Below, in pieces: positions 1 to 12,726 of a stretch of 64,000 bases of DNA. This DNA comes from Ptiloglossa arizonensis (Eukaryota; Arthropoda; Insecta; Hymenoptera; Colletidae). The DNA lies in contig NW_027478535.1 in assembly GCF_051014685.1 (NCBI RefSeq), forward strand, positions 62,001 to 126,000, read 5' to 3'. Positions within the stretch are counted from its first letter, which is position 1. Each line of letters begins with the position of its first letter. The translations under genes and the position numbers were made by a program. The notes under the pieces were generated by a model. It worked only from the letters and a program-made list of their open reading frames with translations, searched no databases and was not told the DNA's origin.

Positions 1-2590
1 ACTGGAATGGCCTAGGGGAAAAGTACACACACCTTTGTAATCGGGCGACTTTCTACTTTCAGATGCAGCAGGAATTTCTCGAGTTCGACAATCCGTTCGC
101 GAGATATGGGAGTTTGAAATTAAGGAATGGTTGAGAAACCATCAAAACTTTCGGAATCTGATACTGGGAACCATTAACTACTATGGTCTAGGGCAAAAAT
201 ACACATACCGTTGTAATCGGGCGAGTTTCTGCTTTCAGATGCAACAGGAATTTCTGGAGTTCGTCAATCCGTTCGCGAGGTATGCGAGTTTGAAATTAAG
301 GAATGGTTGAGAAACGATCAAAATTTTCGCAAGTCTGATACTGGAAAACAATAACCACAATGGCCTAGGGAAAGAATTCACATACCGTTGTAATCGGGCG
401 AGTTTCTACTTTCAGATGCAGTCGGAATTTCTCGATTTCGTCAATCCGCTCGCGAGATATGGGAGTTTGAAGTTAAGGAATTGTCGAGAAACCATCAAAA
501 TTTTCGCAAATCTGATACTCGAAACCAATAACTGGAATGGCCTAGGGGAAATGTACACACACCATTGTAATCGGGCAAGTTTCTACCTTCAGATGCAACA
601 GCAATTTCTCGAGTTCGTCAATCCGTTCGCGAGATATGGGAGTTTGAAGTTAAGGAATGGTTGAGAAATCATCAAAATTTTCGGAATTTGGTACTCCAAA
701 CCATTAACTACTATGGTCTAGGGAAAGAATTCACATACCGTTGTAATCGGGCGAGTTTCTACTTTCAGATGCAGTCGGAATTTCTCGATTTCGTCAATCC
801 GCTCGCGAGATATGGGAGTTTGAAGTTAAGGAATTGTCGAGAAACCATCAAAATTTTCGCAAATCTGATACTCGAAACCAATAACTGGAATGGCCTAGGG
901 GAAATGTACACACACCATTGTAATCGGGCAAGTTTCTACCTTCAGATGCAACAGCAATTTCTCGAGTTCGTCAATCCGTTCGCGAGATATGCGAGTTTGA
1001 AATTAAGGAATGGTTGAGAAACCATCAAATTTATCGTAAGTCTGATACTCGAAACGAATAACTGGAATGGCCTAGGGGAAAAATACAAATACCGTTGTAA
1101 TCGGGCGAGTTTCTGCTTTCAGATGCAACAGGATTTTCTCGAGTTCGTCAATCCGCTCGCGAGATATGCGAGTTTGAAATTAAGGAATGGTTGAGAAACC
1201 ATCAAAATTTTCGGAATCTGATACTCGAAACCAATAACTACTATGGTCTAGGGCAAAAATACACATACCGTTGTAATAGGGCGAGTTTCTGCTTTCAGAT
1301 GCAACGGGAATTTCTCGAGTTCGTCAATCCTTTCGCGAGATATGCGAGTTTGAAATTAAGGAATGGTTGAGAAGCCATCCAAATTTTCGCAAGTCTGATA
1401 TTCGAAACCAATAACTACAATGGCCGAGGGGAAAAATACACATACCGTTGTAATCGGGCGAGTTTCTACTTTCAGATGCAACAGGAATTTCCCGATTTCC
1501 CCAATCCGTTCGCGAGATATGGGAATTTGAAGTTAAGGAATGGATGAGAAACCATAAAAATTTTCGCGAGTCTGATACTCGATATCAGTAACTACTATGG
1601 CCTAGGGCAAAAATACAAATACCGTTGTAATCGGGCGAGTTTCTGCTTTCATATGCAACAGGAATTTCTCGAGTTCGTCCATCCGTTCGCGTGATATGGG
1701 AGTTTGAACTTAAGGAATTGTTGAGAAACCATCAAAATTTTCGCAAATCTGATACTCGAAAACAATAACTGGAATGGCCTAGGGGAAAAGTACACACACA
1801 TTTGTAATCGGGCGACTTTCTACTTTCAGATGCAGCAGGAATTTCTCGAGTTCGACAATCCGTTCGCGAGATATGGGAGTTTGAAATTAAGGAATGGTTG
1901 AGAAACCATCAAAACTTTCGGAATCTGATACTGGGAACCATTAACTACTATGGTCTAGGGCAAAAATACACATACCGTTGTAATCGGGCGAGTTTCTGCT
2001 TTCAGATGCAACAGGAATTTCTGGAGTTCGTCAATCCGTTCGCGAGGTATGCGAGTTTGAAATTAAGGAATGGTTGAGAAACGATCAAAATTTTCGCAAG
2101 TCTGATACTGGAAAACAATAACCACAATGGCCTAGGGAAAGAATTCACATACCGTTGTAATCGGGCGAGTTTCTACTTTCAGATGCAGTCGGAATTTCTC
2201 GATTTCGTCAATCCGCTCGCGAGATATGGGAGTTTGAAGTTAAGGAATTGTCGAGAAACCATCAAAATTTTCGCAAATCTGATACTCGAAACCAATAACT
2301 GGAATGGCCTAGGGGAAATGTACACACACCATTGTAATCGGGCAAGTTTCTACCTTCAGATGCAACAGCAATTTCTCGAGTTCGTCAATCCGTTCGCGAG
2401 ATATGGGAGTTTGAAGTTAAGGAATGGTTGAGAAATCATCAAAATTTTCGGAATCTGGTACTCCAAACCATTAACTACTATGGTCTAGGGCAAAAATACA
2501 CATACCGTTGTAATCGGGCGAGTTTCTGCTTTCAGATGCAACAGGAATTTCTGGAGTTCGTCAATCCGTTCGCGAGATATGCGAGTTTGA
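1..2590 (+). repeat. Higher-order repeat pair, 10 units (offset 1,767 bp)
   Basis: The units from position 1 recur from 1,768 with nearly identical variants, for example ATGCAGTCGGAATTTCTCGA at 416 and 2,183. Inside the first copy an extra two-unit (353-354 bp) tandem duplication is present, so the variant at 416 recurs at 770. This is unequal exchange acting on blocks of units rather than single units. Confidence 0.85.
1091..1106 (+). other. CENP-B-box-like motif in the satellite (example unit)
   Basis: ACCGTTGTAATCGGGC matches 7 of the 9 essential positions of the CENP-B box (TTCGnnnnAnnCGGG): CG, A and CGGG agree, and the leading TT is AC here. The same segment occurs in units of the ACATACCGTTG type throughout both arrays. 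Units with CACCATTGTAATCGGG match less well. The resemblance may be chance. Confidence 0.3.
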
Positions 2591-3799
2591 AATTAAGGAA
2601 TGGTTGAGAAACCATCAAATTTATCGTAAGTCTGATACTCGAAACGAATAACTGGAATGGCCTAGGGGAAAAATACAAATACCGTTGTAATCGGGCGAGT
2701 TTCTGCTTTCAGATGCAAGAGGAATATCTCGAGTTCATCAATCAGTTCGCGAGATATGGGAGTTTGAAGTTAAGGAATGGTTGAGAAACCATCAAAATTT
2801 TCCAAAGCCTGATACACTAAACCAATAACTACAATGACCTAGGGGAAAAATACACATACCGTTGCAATCGGGCGAGTTTCTACTTTCAGATGCAATAGGA
2901 ATTTCTCGATTTCGTCAATCCGTTCGCGAGATATGGGAGTTTGGAGTTAAGGAATGGTTTAGAAATCATCAAAATTTTCGCATGACTGATACACGAAACA
3001 ATTAACTACAATGGCCTAGGGGAAAAATACACATACCGTTGTAATCGGGCGAGTTTCTACTTTCAAATGCAACAGGAATTTCACGAGTTCGTCAATCCGT
3101 TCGCGAGATATGGGAGTTTGCAGTTAAGGAATGGTTGAGAAACCATCAAAATTTTCGCAAGTCTGATACTCGAGACCAATAACTACTATTTCCTAGGGCA
3201 AAAATACACATACCGTTGTAATCGGGCGAGTTTCTGCTTTCAGATGCAACAGGAATTTCTCGAGTTAGTCAATCCGTTCGCGAGATATGGGAGTTTGAAG
3301 TTAAGGAATGGTTGAGAAACCATCAAAATTTTCGCTAGTCTGATACTCGAAACCAATAACTACAATGGCCTAGGGGAAAAATACACATACCGTTGTAATC
3401 GAGCGAGTTTCTACTTTCAGAAACAACTGGAATTTCTCGAGTTCGTCAATCCGTTCGCGAGGTACGGGAGTTTGAATTTAAGGAATGGTTGAGAAGCCAT
3501 CAAAACTTTCGCAATTCTAATGGTTGAAACGAATAACTAGAATGGCTTAGGGCAAAAATATTCATACCGTTGTAATCGGGCGAGTTTCTGCTTTCACATG
3601 CAACAGGAATTTCTCGATTTCGTCAATCCGTTCGCGTGATATGGGAGTTTGAAGTTAAGGAATGGTTTAGAAATCATCAAAATTTTCGCATGACTGATAC
3701 ACGAAACAATTAACTACAATGGCCCAGGGGAAAAATACACATACCGTTGTAATCGGGCGAGTTTCTACTTTCAAATGCAACAGGAATTTCACGAGTTCG

Positions 3800-6278
3800 T
3801 CAATCCGTTCGCGATATATGGGAGTTTGAAGTTATGGAATGGTTGAGAAACCATCAAAATTTTCGCAAGTCTGATACTCGAAACCAATAACTACTATGGC
3901 CTAGGGCAAAAATACACATACCGTTGTAATCGGGCGAGTTTCTAATTTCAGATGCAACAGGAGTTTCTCGAGTCCGTCAATCCGTTCGCGAGATATGGGA
4001 GTTTGAAGTTATGGAACTGTTGTGAAACCACCAAAACTTTCGCAGCTCTGATACTCGAAACCAATAACTGGAATGGCGTAGGGGAGAAATACACACACCA
4101 CTGTAATCGGGCAAGTTTCTGCTTTCAGATGCAACAGGAATTTCTCGAGTTCGTCAATCCGTTCGCGAGATATGCGAGTTTGAAATTAACGAATGGTTGA
4201 GAAACCATCAAAATATTCGCAAGTCTGATACTCGAAACGAATAACTGGAATGGCCTAGGGGAAAAGTACACACACCATTGTAATCGGGCGAGTTTCTACT
4301 TTCAGATGCAACAGGAATTTCTCGAGTCCGTCAATCCGTTCGCGAGACATGGGAGTTTGAAGTTATGGAATGGTTGAGAAACCATCAAAATTTTCGCAAG
4401 TCTGATACTAGAAACGAATAACTACTATGGCCTAGGGCAAAAATACACATACCATTGTAAAAGGGCGAGTTTCTGCTTTCAGATGCAACAGGAATTTCTC
4501 GAGTCCGTCAATCCGTTCGCGCGATATGGGAGTTTGAAGTTAAGGAATGGTTGAGAAACCATCAAAATTTTCGCAAGTCTGATACTCGCGACCAATAACT
4601 GGAATGGCCTAGGGGAAAAGTACACACACCACTATAATCGGGCAAGTTTCTACTTTCAGATGCAACAGGTATTTCTCGAGTTCGTCAATCCGTTCGCGAG
4701 ATATGGGAGTTTGAATTTAAGGAATGGTTGGGAAACCATCAAAATTTTCGCAAGTCTGATACTAGAAACCAATAACTACTATGGCCTAGGGCAAAAATAC
4801 ACATACCATTGTAAACGGGCAAGTTTCTGCTTTCAGATGCAACAGGAATTTCTCGAGTTCGTCAATCCGTTCGCGAGATATGGGAGTTTGAAATTAACGA
4901 ATGGTTGAGAAACCATCAAAATATTCGCAAGTCTGATACTCGAAACGAATAACTGGAATGGCCTAGGGGAAAAGTACACACACCATTGTAATCGGGCGAG
5001 TTTCTGCTTTCAGATGCAACAGGAATTTCTCGAGTTCGTCAATCCGTTCGCGATATATGGGAGTTTGAAGTTATGGAATGGTTGAGAAACCATCAAAATT
5101 TTCGCAAGTCTGATACTCGAAACCAATAACTACTATGGCCTAGGGCAAAAATACACATACCGTTGTAATCGGGCGAGTTTCTAATTTCAGATGCAACAGG
5201 AGTTTCTCGAGTCCGTCAATCCGTTCGCGAGATATGGGAGTTTGAAGTTATGGAACTTTTGTGAAACCACCAAAACTTTCGCAGCTCTGATACTCGAAAC
5301 CAATAACTGGAATGGCGCAGGGGAGAAATACACACACCACTGTAATCGGGCAAGTTTCTGCTTTCAGATGCAACAGGAATTTCTCGAGTTCGTCAATCCG
5401 TTCGCGAGATATGCGAGTTTGAAATTAACGAATGGTTGAGAAACCATCAAAATATTCGCAAGTCTGATACTCGAAACGAATAACTGGAATGGCCTAGGGG
5501 AAAAGTACACACACCATTGTAATCGGGCGAGTTTCTACTTTCAGATGCAACAGGAATTTCTCGAGTCCGTCAATCCGTTCGCGAGACATGGGAGTTTGAA
5601 GTTATGGAATGGTTGAGAAACCATCAAAATTTTCGCAAGTCTGATACTAGAAACGAATAACTACTATGGCCTAGGGCAAAAATACACATACCATTGTAAA
5701 CGGGCGAGTTTCTGCTTTCAGATGCAACAGGAATTTCTCGAGTCCGTCAATCCGTTCGCGCGATATGGGAGTTTGAAGTTAAGGAATGGTTGAGAAACCA
5801 TCAAAATTTTCGCAAGTCTGATACTCGCGACCAATAACTGGAATGGCCTAGGGGAAAAGTACACACACCACTATAATCGGGCAAGTTTCTACTTTCAGAT
5901 GCAACAGGTATTTCTCGAGTTCGTCAATCCGTTCGCGAGATATGGGAGTTTGAATTTAAGGAATGGTTGGGAAACCATCAAAATTTTCGCAAGTCTGATA
6001 CTAGAAACCAATAACTACTATGGCCTAGGGCAAAAATACACATACCATTGTAAACGGGCGAGTTTCTGCTTTCAGATGCAACAGGAATTTCTCGAGTTCG
6101 TCAATCCGTTCGCGAGATATGGGAGTTTGAAATTAACGAATGGTTGAGAAACCATCAAAATATTCGCAAGTCTGATACTCGAAACGAATAACTGGAATGG
6201 CCTAGGGGAAAAGTACACACACCATTGTAATCGGGCGAGTTTCTACTTTCAGATGCAACAGGAATTTCTCGAGTCCGT
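3800..6278 (+). repeat. Higher-order repeat pair, 7 units (offset 1,239 bp)
   Basis: Two tandem copies of a seven-unit block, split near 5,039. The rare GCGATATATGGG variant occurs at 3,811 and 5,050, and the GTTGTGAAACCACC-type unit occurs in both. A third, partial copy lies about 8,844 bp downstream (from about 12,650 to 14,100), where the same rare variants return in the same order. Confidence 0.85.
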
Positions 6279-6360
6279 CAATCCGTTCGCGAGACATGGG
6301 AGTTTGAAGTTATGGAATGGTTGAGAAACCATCAAAATTTTCGCAAGTCTGATACTCGAA

Positions 6361-9300
6361 ACCAATAACTACTATGGCCTAGGGCAAAAATACACATACC
6401 GTTGTAATCAGGCGAGTTTCTACTTTCAGATGCAACAGGAATTTCTCGAGTCCGTCAATCCGTTCGCGCGATATGGGAGTTTGAAGTTAAGGAATGGTTG
6501 AGAAACCATCAAAATTTTCGCAAGTCTGATACTCGCGACCAATAACTGGAATGGCCAAGGGGAAAAGTACATACGCCATTGCAATCGGGCGAGTTTCCAC
6601 TTTCAGATGCAACAGGAATTTCTCGAGTTCGTCCTTCCGTTCGCGAGATATGGGTGTTTGAATTCAAGGAGTGGTTGGGAAACCATCAAAATTTTCGCTG
6701 GTCTGATACTCGAAACAAATAACTACTATGGCCTAGGGCAAAAATACACATACCGTTGTAATCAGGCGAGTTTCTACTTTCAGATGCAACAGGAATTTCT
6801 CGAGTCCGTCAATCCGTTCGCGCGATATGGGAGTTTGAAGTTAAGGAATGGTTGAGTAGCAATCAAAATTTTCGCTGGTCTGATAGTCGAAACCAATAAC
6901 TGGAATGGCCTAGGGCAAAAGTACACGCACCATTGTAATCGGGCAAGTTTCTACTTTCAGATGCAACAGGAATTTCTCGAGTTCGTCAATCCGTTCGCGA
7001 CATATGCGAGTTTGAAATTAACGAATGATTGAGAAACCATCAAAATATTCGCAAGTCTGATACTCGAAACGAATAACTGGAATGGCCTAGGGGAAAAGTG
7101 CACACACCATTGTAATCGGGCGAGTTTCTACTTTCAGATGCAACAGGAATTTCTCGAGGTCGTCAATCCGTTCGCGAGATATGGGAGTTTGAGGTTAAGG
7201 AATGGTTGAGAAACCATCAAAATTTTCGCAAGTCTGATACTCGAAACCAATAACTACTATGGCCTAGGGCAAAAATACACATACCGTTGTAATCGGGCGA
7301 GTTTCTACTTTCAGATGCAACAGGAATTTCTCGAGTCCGTCAATCCGTTCGCGAGATATGGGAGTTTGAAGTTATGGAATGGTTGAGAAACCATCAAAAT
7401 TTTCGCAATTCTGATGCTAGAAACGAAAAACTGGAATGGCCTAGGGAAAAAGAACACACACCGTAGTAATCGGGCCAGTTCCTACTTTCAGACGCAACAC
7501 GAATTTTTCGAGTTCGTCTATCCGTTCGCGAGATGTGGGAGTTTGAAGTTAAGGAATGGTTGAGAAACCATCAAAATTTTCGAAATTCTGATGCTAGAAA
7601 CGAAAAACTGGAATGGCCTAGGGAAAAAGAACACACACCGTAGTAATCGGGCCAGTTTCTACTTTCAGACGCAACACGAATTTCTCGAGTTCGTCATTCC
7701 GTTCGCGAGATATGGGAGTTTGAAGTTAAGGAATGGTTGAGAAACCATCAAAATTTTCGTAAGTCTGATACTCGAAACAAATAACTACAATGGCCTAGGG
7801 GAAAAATGCACATACCGTTCTAATCGGGAGAGTTTCTGCTTTCAGACGCAACAGAAATTTTTCGAATTCGTCAATCCGTTCGCCAAATATCGGAGTTTGG
7901 GGAAAGAGATGGTTGAGATACCATCAAAATCTTCGCAAGCCTGATACTCGAAACCCATAACTGGAATGGCCTAGGGGAAAAGTACACACACCATTGTAAT
8001 CGTGCGAGTTTCTACTTTCAGATGCAACAGGAATTTCTCGAGGTCGTCAATCCGTTCGCGAGATATGGGAGTTTGAGGTTAAGGAATGGTTGAGAAACCA
8101 TCAAAATTTTCGCAAGTCTGATACTCGAAACCAATAACTACTATGGCCTAGGGCAAAAATACACATACCGTTGTAATCGGGCGAGTTTCTACTTTCAGAT
8201 GCAACAGGAATTTCTCGAGTCCGTCAATCCGTTCGCGAGATATGGGAGTTTGAAGTTATGGAATGGTTGAGAAACCATCAAAATTTTCGCAATTCTGATG
8301 CTAGAAACGAAAAACTGGAATGGCCTAGGGAAAAAGAACACACACCGTAGTAATCGGGCCAGTTCCTACTTTCAGACGCAACACGAATTTTTCGAGTTCG
8401 TCTATCCGTTCGCGAGATGTGGGAGTTTGAAGTTAAGGAATGGTTGAGAAACCATCAAAATTTTCGAAATTCTGATGCTAGAAACGAAAAACTGGAATGG
8501 CCTAGGGAAAAAGAACACACACCGTAGTAATCGGGCCAGTTTCTACTTTCAGACGCAACACGAATTTCTCGAGTTCGTCATTCCGTTCGCGAGATATGGG
8601 AGTTTGAAGTTAAGGAATGGTTGAGAAACCATCAAAATTTTCGTAAGTCTGATACTCGAAACAAATAACTACAATGGCCTAGGGGAAAAATGCACATACC
8701 GTTCTAATCGGGAGAGTTTCTGCTTTCAGACGCAACAGAAATTTTTCGAATTCGTCAATCCGTTCGCCAAATATCGGAGTTTGGGGAAAGAGATGGTTGA
8801 GATACCATCAAAATCTTCGCAAGCCTGATACTCGAAACCCATAACTGGAATGGCCTAGGGGAAAAGTACACACACCATTGTAATCGTGCGAGTTTCTACT
8901 TTCAGATGGAACAGGAATTTCTCGGGTTCGCCAATCCGTTCGCGAGGTATGGGAGTTTGATGTTGAGGAATGGTTGAGAAACCATCAAAATTTTCGCAAT
9001 TCTGATACTCGAAACCAATAACTACAAGGGCCTAGGGGAAAAATACACATACCTTTGTAATCGCGCGAGATTCTACTCTCAGCTGCAACAGAAATTTTTC
9101 GGATTCGGCAATCCGTTCGCGAAATATTGCAGCTTGAAGTTAAGGAATGTTTGAAAACCATCAAAATTTTCGCAATTCTGATGCTAGAAACGAAAAACTG
9201 GAATGGCCTAGGGGAAAAGTACACACACCATTGTAATCGGGCGAGTTTCTGCTTTCAGATGCAACAGGAATTTCTCGAGTTCGTCAATCCGTTCGCGTGA

Positions 9301-12300
9301 TATGGGAGTTTGAAGTTAAGGAATGGTTTAGAAATCATCAAAATTTTCGCATGACTGATACACGAAACAATTAACTACAATGGCCCAGGGGAAAAATACA
9401 CATACCGTTGTAATCGGGCGAGTTTCTACTTTCAAATGCAACAGGAATTTCACGAGTTCGTCAATCCGTTCGCTATATATGGGAGTTTGAAGTTATGGAA
9501 TGGTTGAGAAACCATCAAAATTTTCGCAAGTCTGATACTCGAAACCAATAACTACTATGGCCTAGGGCAAAAATACACATACCGTTGTAATCAGGCGAGT
9601 TTCTACTTTCAGATGCAACAGGAATTTCTCGAGTCCGTCAATCCGTTCGCGCGATATGGGAGTTTGAAGTTAAGGAATGGTTGAGAAACCATCAAAATTT
9701 TCGCAAGTCTGATACTCGCGACCAATAACTGGAATGGCCAAGGGGAAAAGTACATACGCCATTGCAATCGGGCGAGTTTCCACTTTCAGATGCAACAGGA
9801 ATTTCTCGAGTTCGTCCTTCCGTTCGCGAGATATGGGTGTTTGAATTCAAGGAGTGGTTGGGAAACCATCAAAATTTTCGCTGGTCTGATACTCGAAACA
9901 AATAACTACTATGGCCTAGGGCAAAAATACACATACCGTTGTAATCAGGCGAGTTTCTACTTTCAGATGCAACAGGAATTTCTCGAGTCCGTCAATCCGT
10001 TCGCGCGATATGGGAGTTTGAAGTTAAGGAATGGTTGAGTAGCAATCAAAATTTTCGCTGGTCTGATAGTCGAAACCAATAACTGGAATGGCCTAGGGCA
10101 AAAGTACACGCACCATTGTAATCGGGCAAGTTTCTACTTTCAGATGCAACAGGAATTTCTCGAGTTCGTCAATCCGTTCGCGACATATGCGAGTTTGAAA
10201 TTAACGAATGATTGAGAAACCATCAAAATATTCGCAAGTCTGATACTCGAAACGAATAACTGGAATGGCCTAGGGGAAAAGTGCACACACCATTGTAATC
10301 GGGCGAGTTTCTACTTTCAGATGCAACAGGAATTTCTCGAGGTCGTCAATCCGTTCGCGAGATATGGGAGTTTGAGGTTAAGGAATGGTTGAGAAACCAT
10401 CAAAATTTTCGCAAGTCTGATACTCGAAACCAATAACTACTATGGCCTAGGGCAAAAATACACATACCGTTGTAATCGGGCGAGTTTCTACTTTCAGATG
10501 CAACAGGAATTTCTCGAGTCCGTCAATCCGTTCGCGAGATATGGGAGTTTGAAGTTATGGAATGGTTGAGAAACCATCAAAATTTTCGCAATTCTGATGC
10601 TAGAAACGAAAAACTGGAATGGCCTAGGGAAAAAGAACACACACCGTAGTAATCGGGCCAGTTCCTACTTTCAGACGCAACACGAATTTTTCGAGTTCGT
10701 CTATCCGTTCGCGAGATGTGGGAGTTTGAAGTTAAGGAATGGTTGAGAAACCATCAAAATTTTCGAAATTCTGATGCTAGAAACGAAAAACTGGAATGGC
10801 CTAGGGAAAAAGAACACACACCGTAGTAATCGGGCCAGTTTCTACTTTCAGACGCAACACGAATTTCTCGAGTTCGTCATTCCGTTCGCGAGATATGGGA
10901 GTTTGAAGTTAAGGAATGGTTGAGAAACCATCAAAATTTTCGTAAGTCTGATACTCGAAACAAATAACTACAATGGCCTAGGGGAAAAATGCACATACCG
11001 TTCTAATCGGGAGAGTTTCTGCTTTCAGACGCAACAGAAATTTTTCGAATTCGTCAATCCGTTCGCCAAATATCGGAGTTTGGGGAAAGAGATGGTTGAG
11101 ATACCATCAAAATCTTCGCAAGCCTGATACTCGAAACCCATAACTGGAATGGCCTAGGGGAAAAGTACACACACCATTGTAATCGTGCGAGTTTCTACTT
11201 TCAGATGCAACAGGAATTTCTCGAGGTCGTCAATCCGTTCGCGAGATATGGGAGTTTGAGGTTAAGGAATGGTTGAGAAACCATCAAAATTTTCGCAAGT
11301 CTGATACTCGAAACCAATAACTACTATGGCCTAGGGCAAAAATACACATACCGTTGTAATCGGGCGAGTTTCTACTTTCAGATGCAACAGGAATTTCTCG
11401 AGTCCGTCAATCCGTTCGCGAGATATGGGAGTTTGAAGTTATGGAATGGTTGAGAAACCATCAAAATTTTCGCAATTCTGATGCTAGAAACGAAAAACTG
11501 GAATGGCCTAGGGAAAAAGAACACACACCGTAGTAATCGGGCCAGTTCCTACTTTCAGACGCAACACGAATTTTTCGAGTTCGTCTATCCGTTCGCGAGA
11601 TGTGGGAGTTTGAAGTTAAGGAATGGTTGAGAAACCATCAAAATTTTCGAAATTCTGATGCTAGAAACGAAAAACTGGAATGGCCTAGGGAAAAAGAACA
11701 CACACCGTAGTAATCGGGCCAGTTTCTACTTTCAGACGCAACACGAATTTCTCGAGTTCGTCATTCCGTTCGCGAGATATGGGAGTTTGAAGTTAAGGAA
11801 TGGTTGAGAAACCATCAAAATTTTCGTAAGTCTGATACTCGAAACAAATAACTACAATGGCCTAGGGGAAAAATGCACATACCGTTCTAATCGGGAGAGT
11901 TTCTGCTTTCAGACGCAACAGAAATTTTTCGAATTCGTCAATCCGTTCGCCAAATATCGGAGTTTGGGGAAAGAGATGGTTGAGATACCATCAAAATCTT
12001 CGCAAGCCTGATACTCGAAACCCATAACTGGAATGGCCTAGGGGAAAAGTACACACACCATTGTAATCGTGCGAGTTTCTACTTTCAGATGGAACAGGAA
12101 TTTCTCGGGTTCGCCAATCCGTTCGCGAGGTATGGGAGTTTGATGTTGAGGAATGGTTGAGAAACCATCAAAATTTTCGCAATTCTGATACTCGAAACCA
12201 ATAACTACAAGGGCCTAGGGGAAAAATACACATACCTTTGTAATCGCGCGAGATTCTACTCTCAGCTGCAACAGAAATTTTTCGGATTCGGCAATCCGTT

Positions 12301-12726
12301 CGCGAAATATTGCAGCTTGAAGTTAAGGAATGTTTGAAAACCATCAAAATTTTCGCAATTCTGATGCTAGAAACGAAAAACTGGAATGGCCTAGGGGAAA
12401 AGTACACACACCATTGTAATCGGGCGAGTTTCTGCTTTCAGATGCAACAGGAATTTCTCGAGTTCGTCAATCCGTTCGCGTGATATGGGAGTTTGAAGTT
12501 AAGGAATGGTTTAGAAATCATCAAAATTTTCGCATGACTGATACACGAAACAATTAACTACAATGGCCCAGGGGAAAAATACACATACCGTTGTAATCGG
12601 GCGAGTTTCTACTTTCAAATGCAACAGGAATTTCACGAGTTCGTCAATCCGTTCGCTATATATGGGAGTTTGAAGTTATGGAATGGTTGAGAAACCATCA
12701 AAATTTTCGCAAGTCTGATACTCGAA
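6361..12726 (+). repeat. Higher-order repeat pair, 18 units (offset 3,183 bp)
   Basis: The block 6,361-9,543 is repeated almost base for base as 9,544-12,726. It includes nested duplications: a five-unit (884-bp) tandem repeat with CTCGAGGTCG at 7,153 and 8,037, which is itself copied. A related but less complete block follows to about 15,700. The very low divergence between copies shows recent block duplication. Confidence 0.9.
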
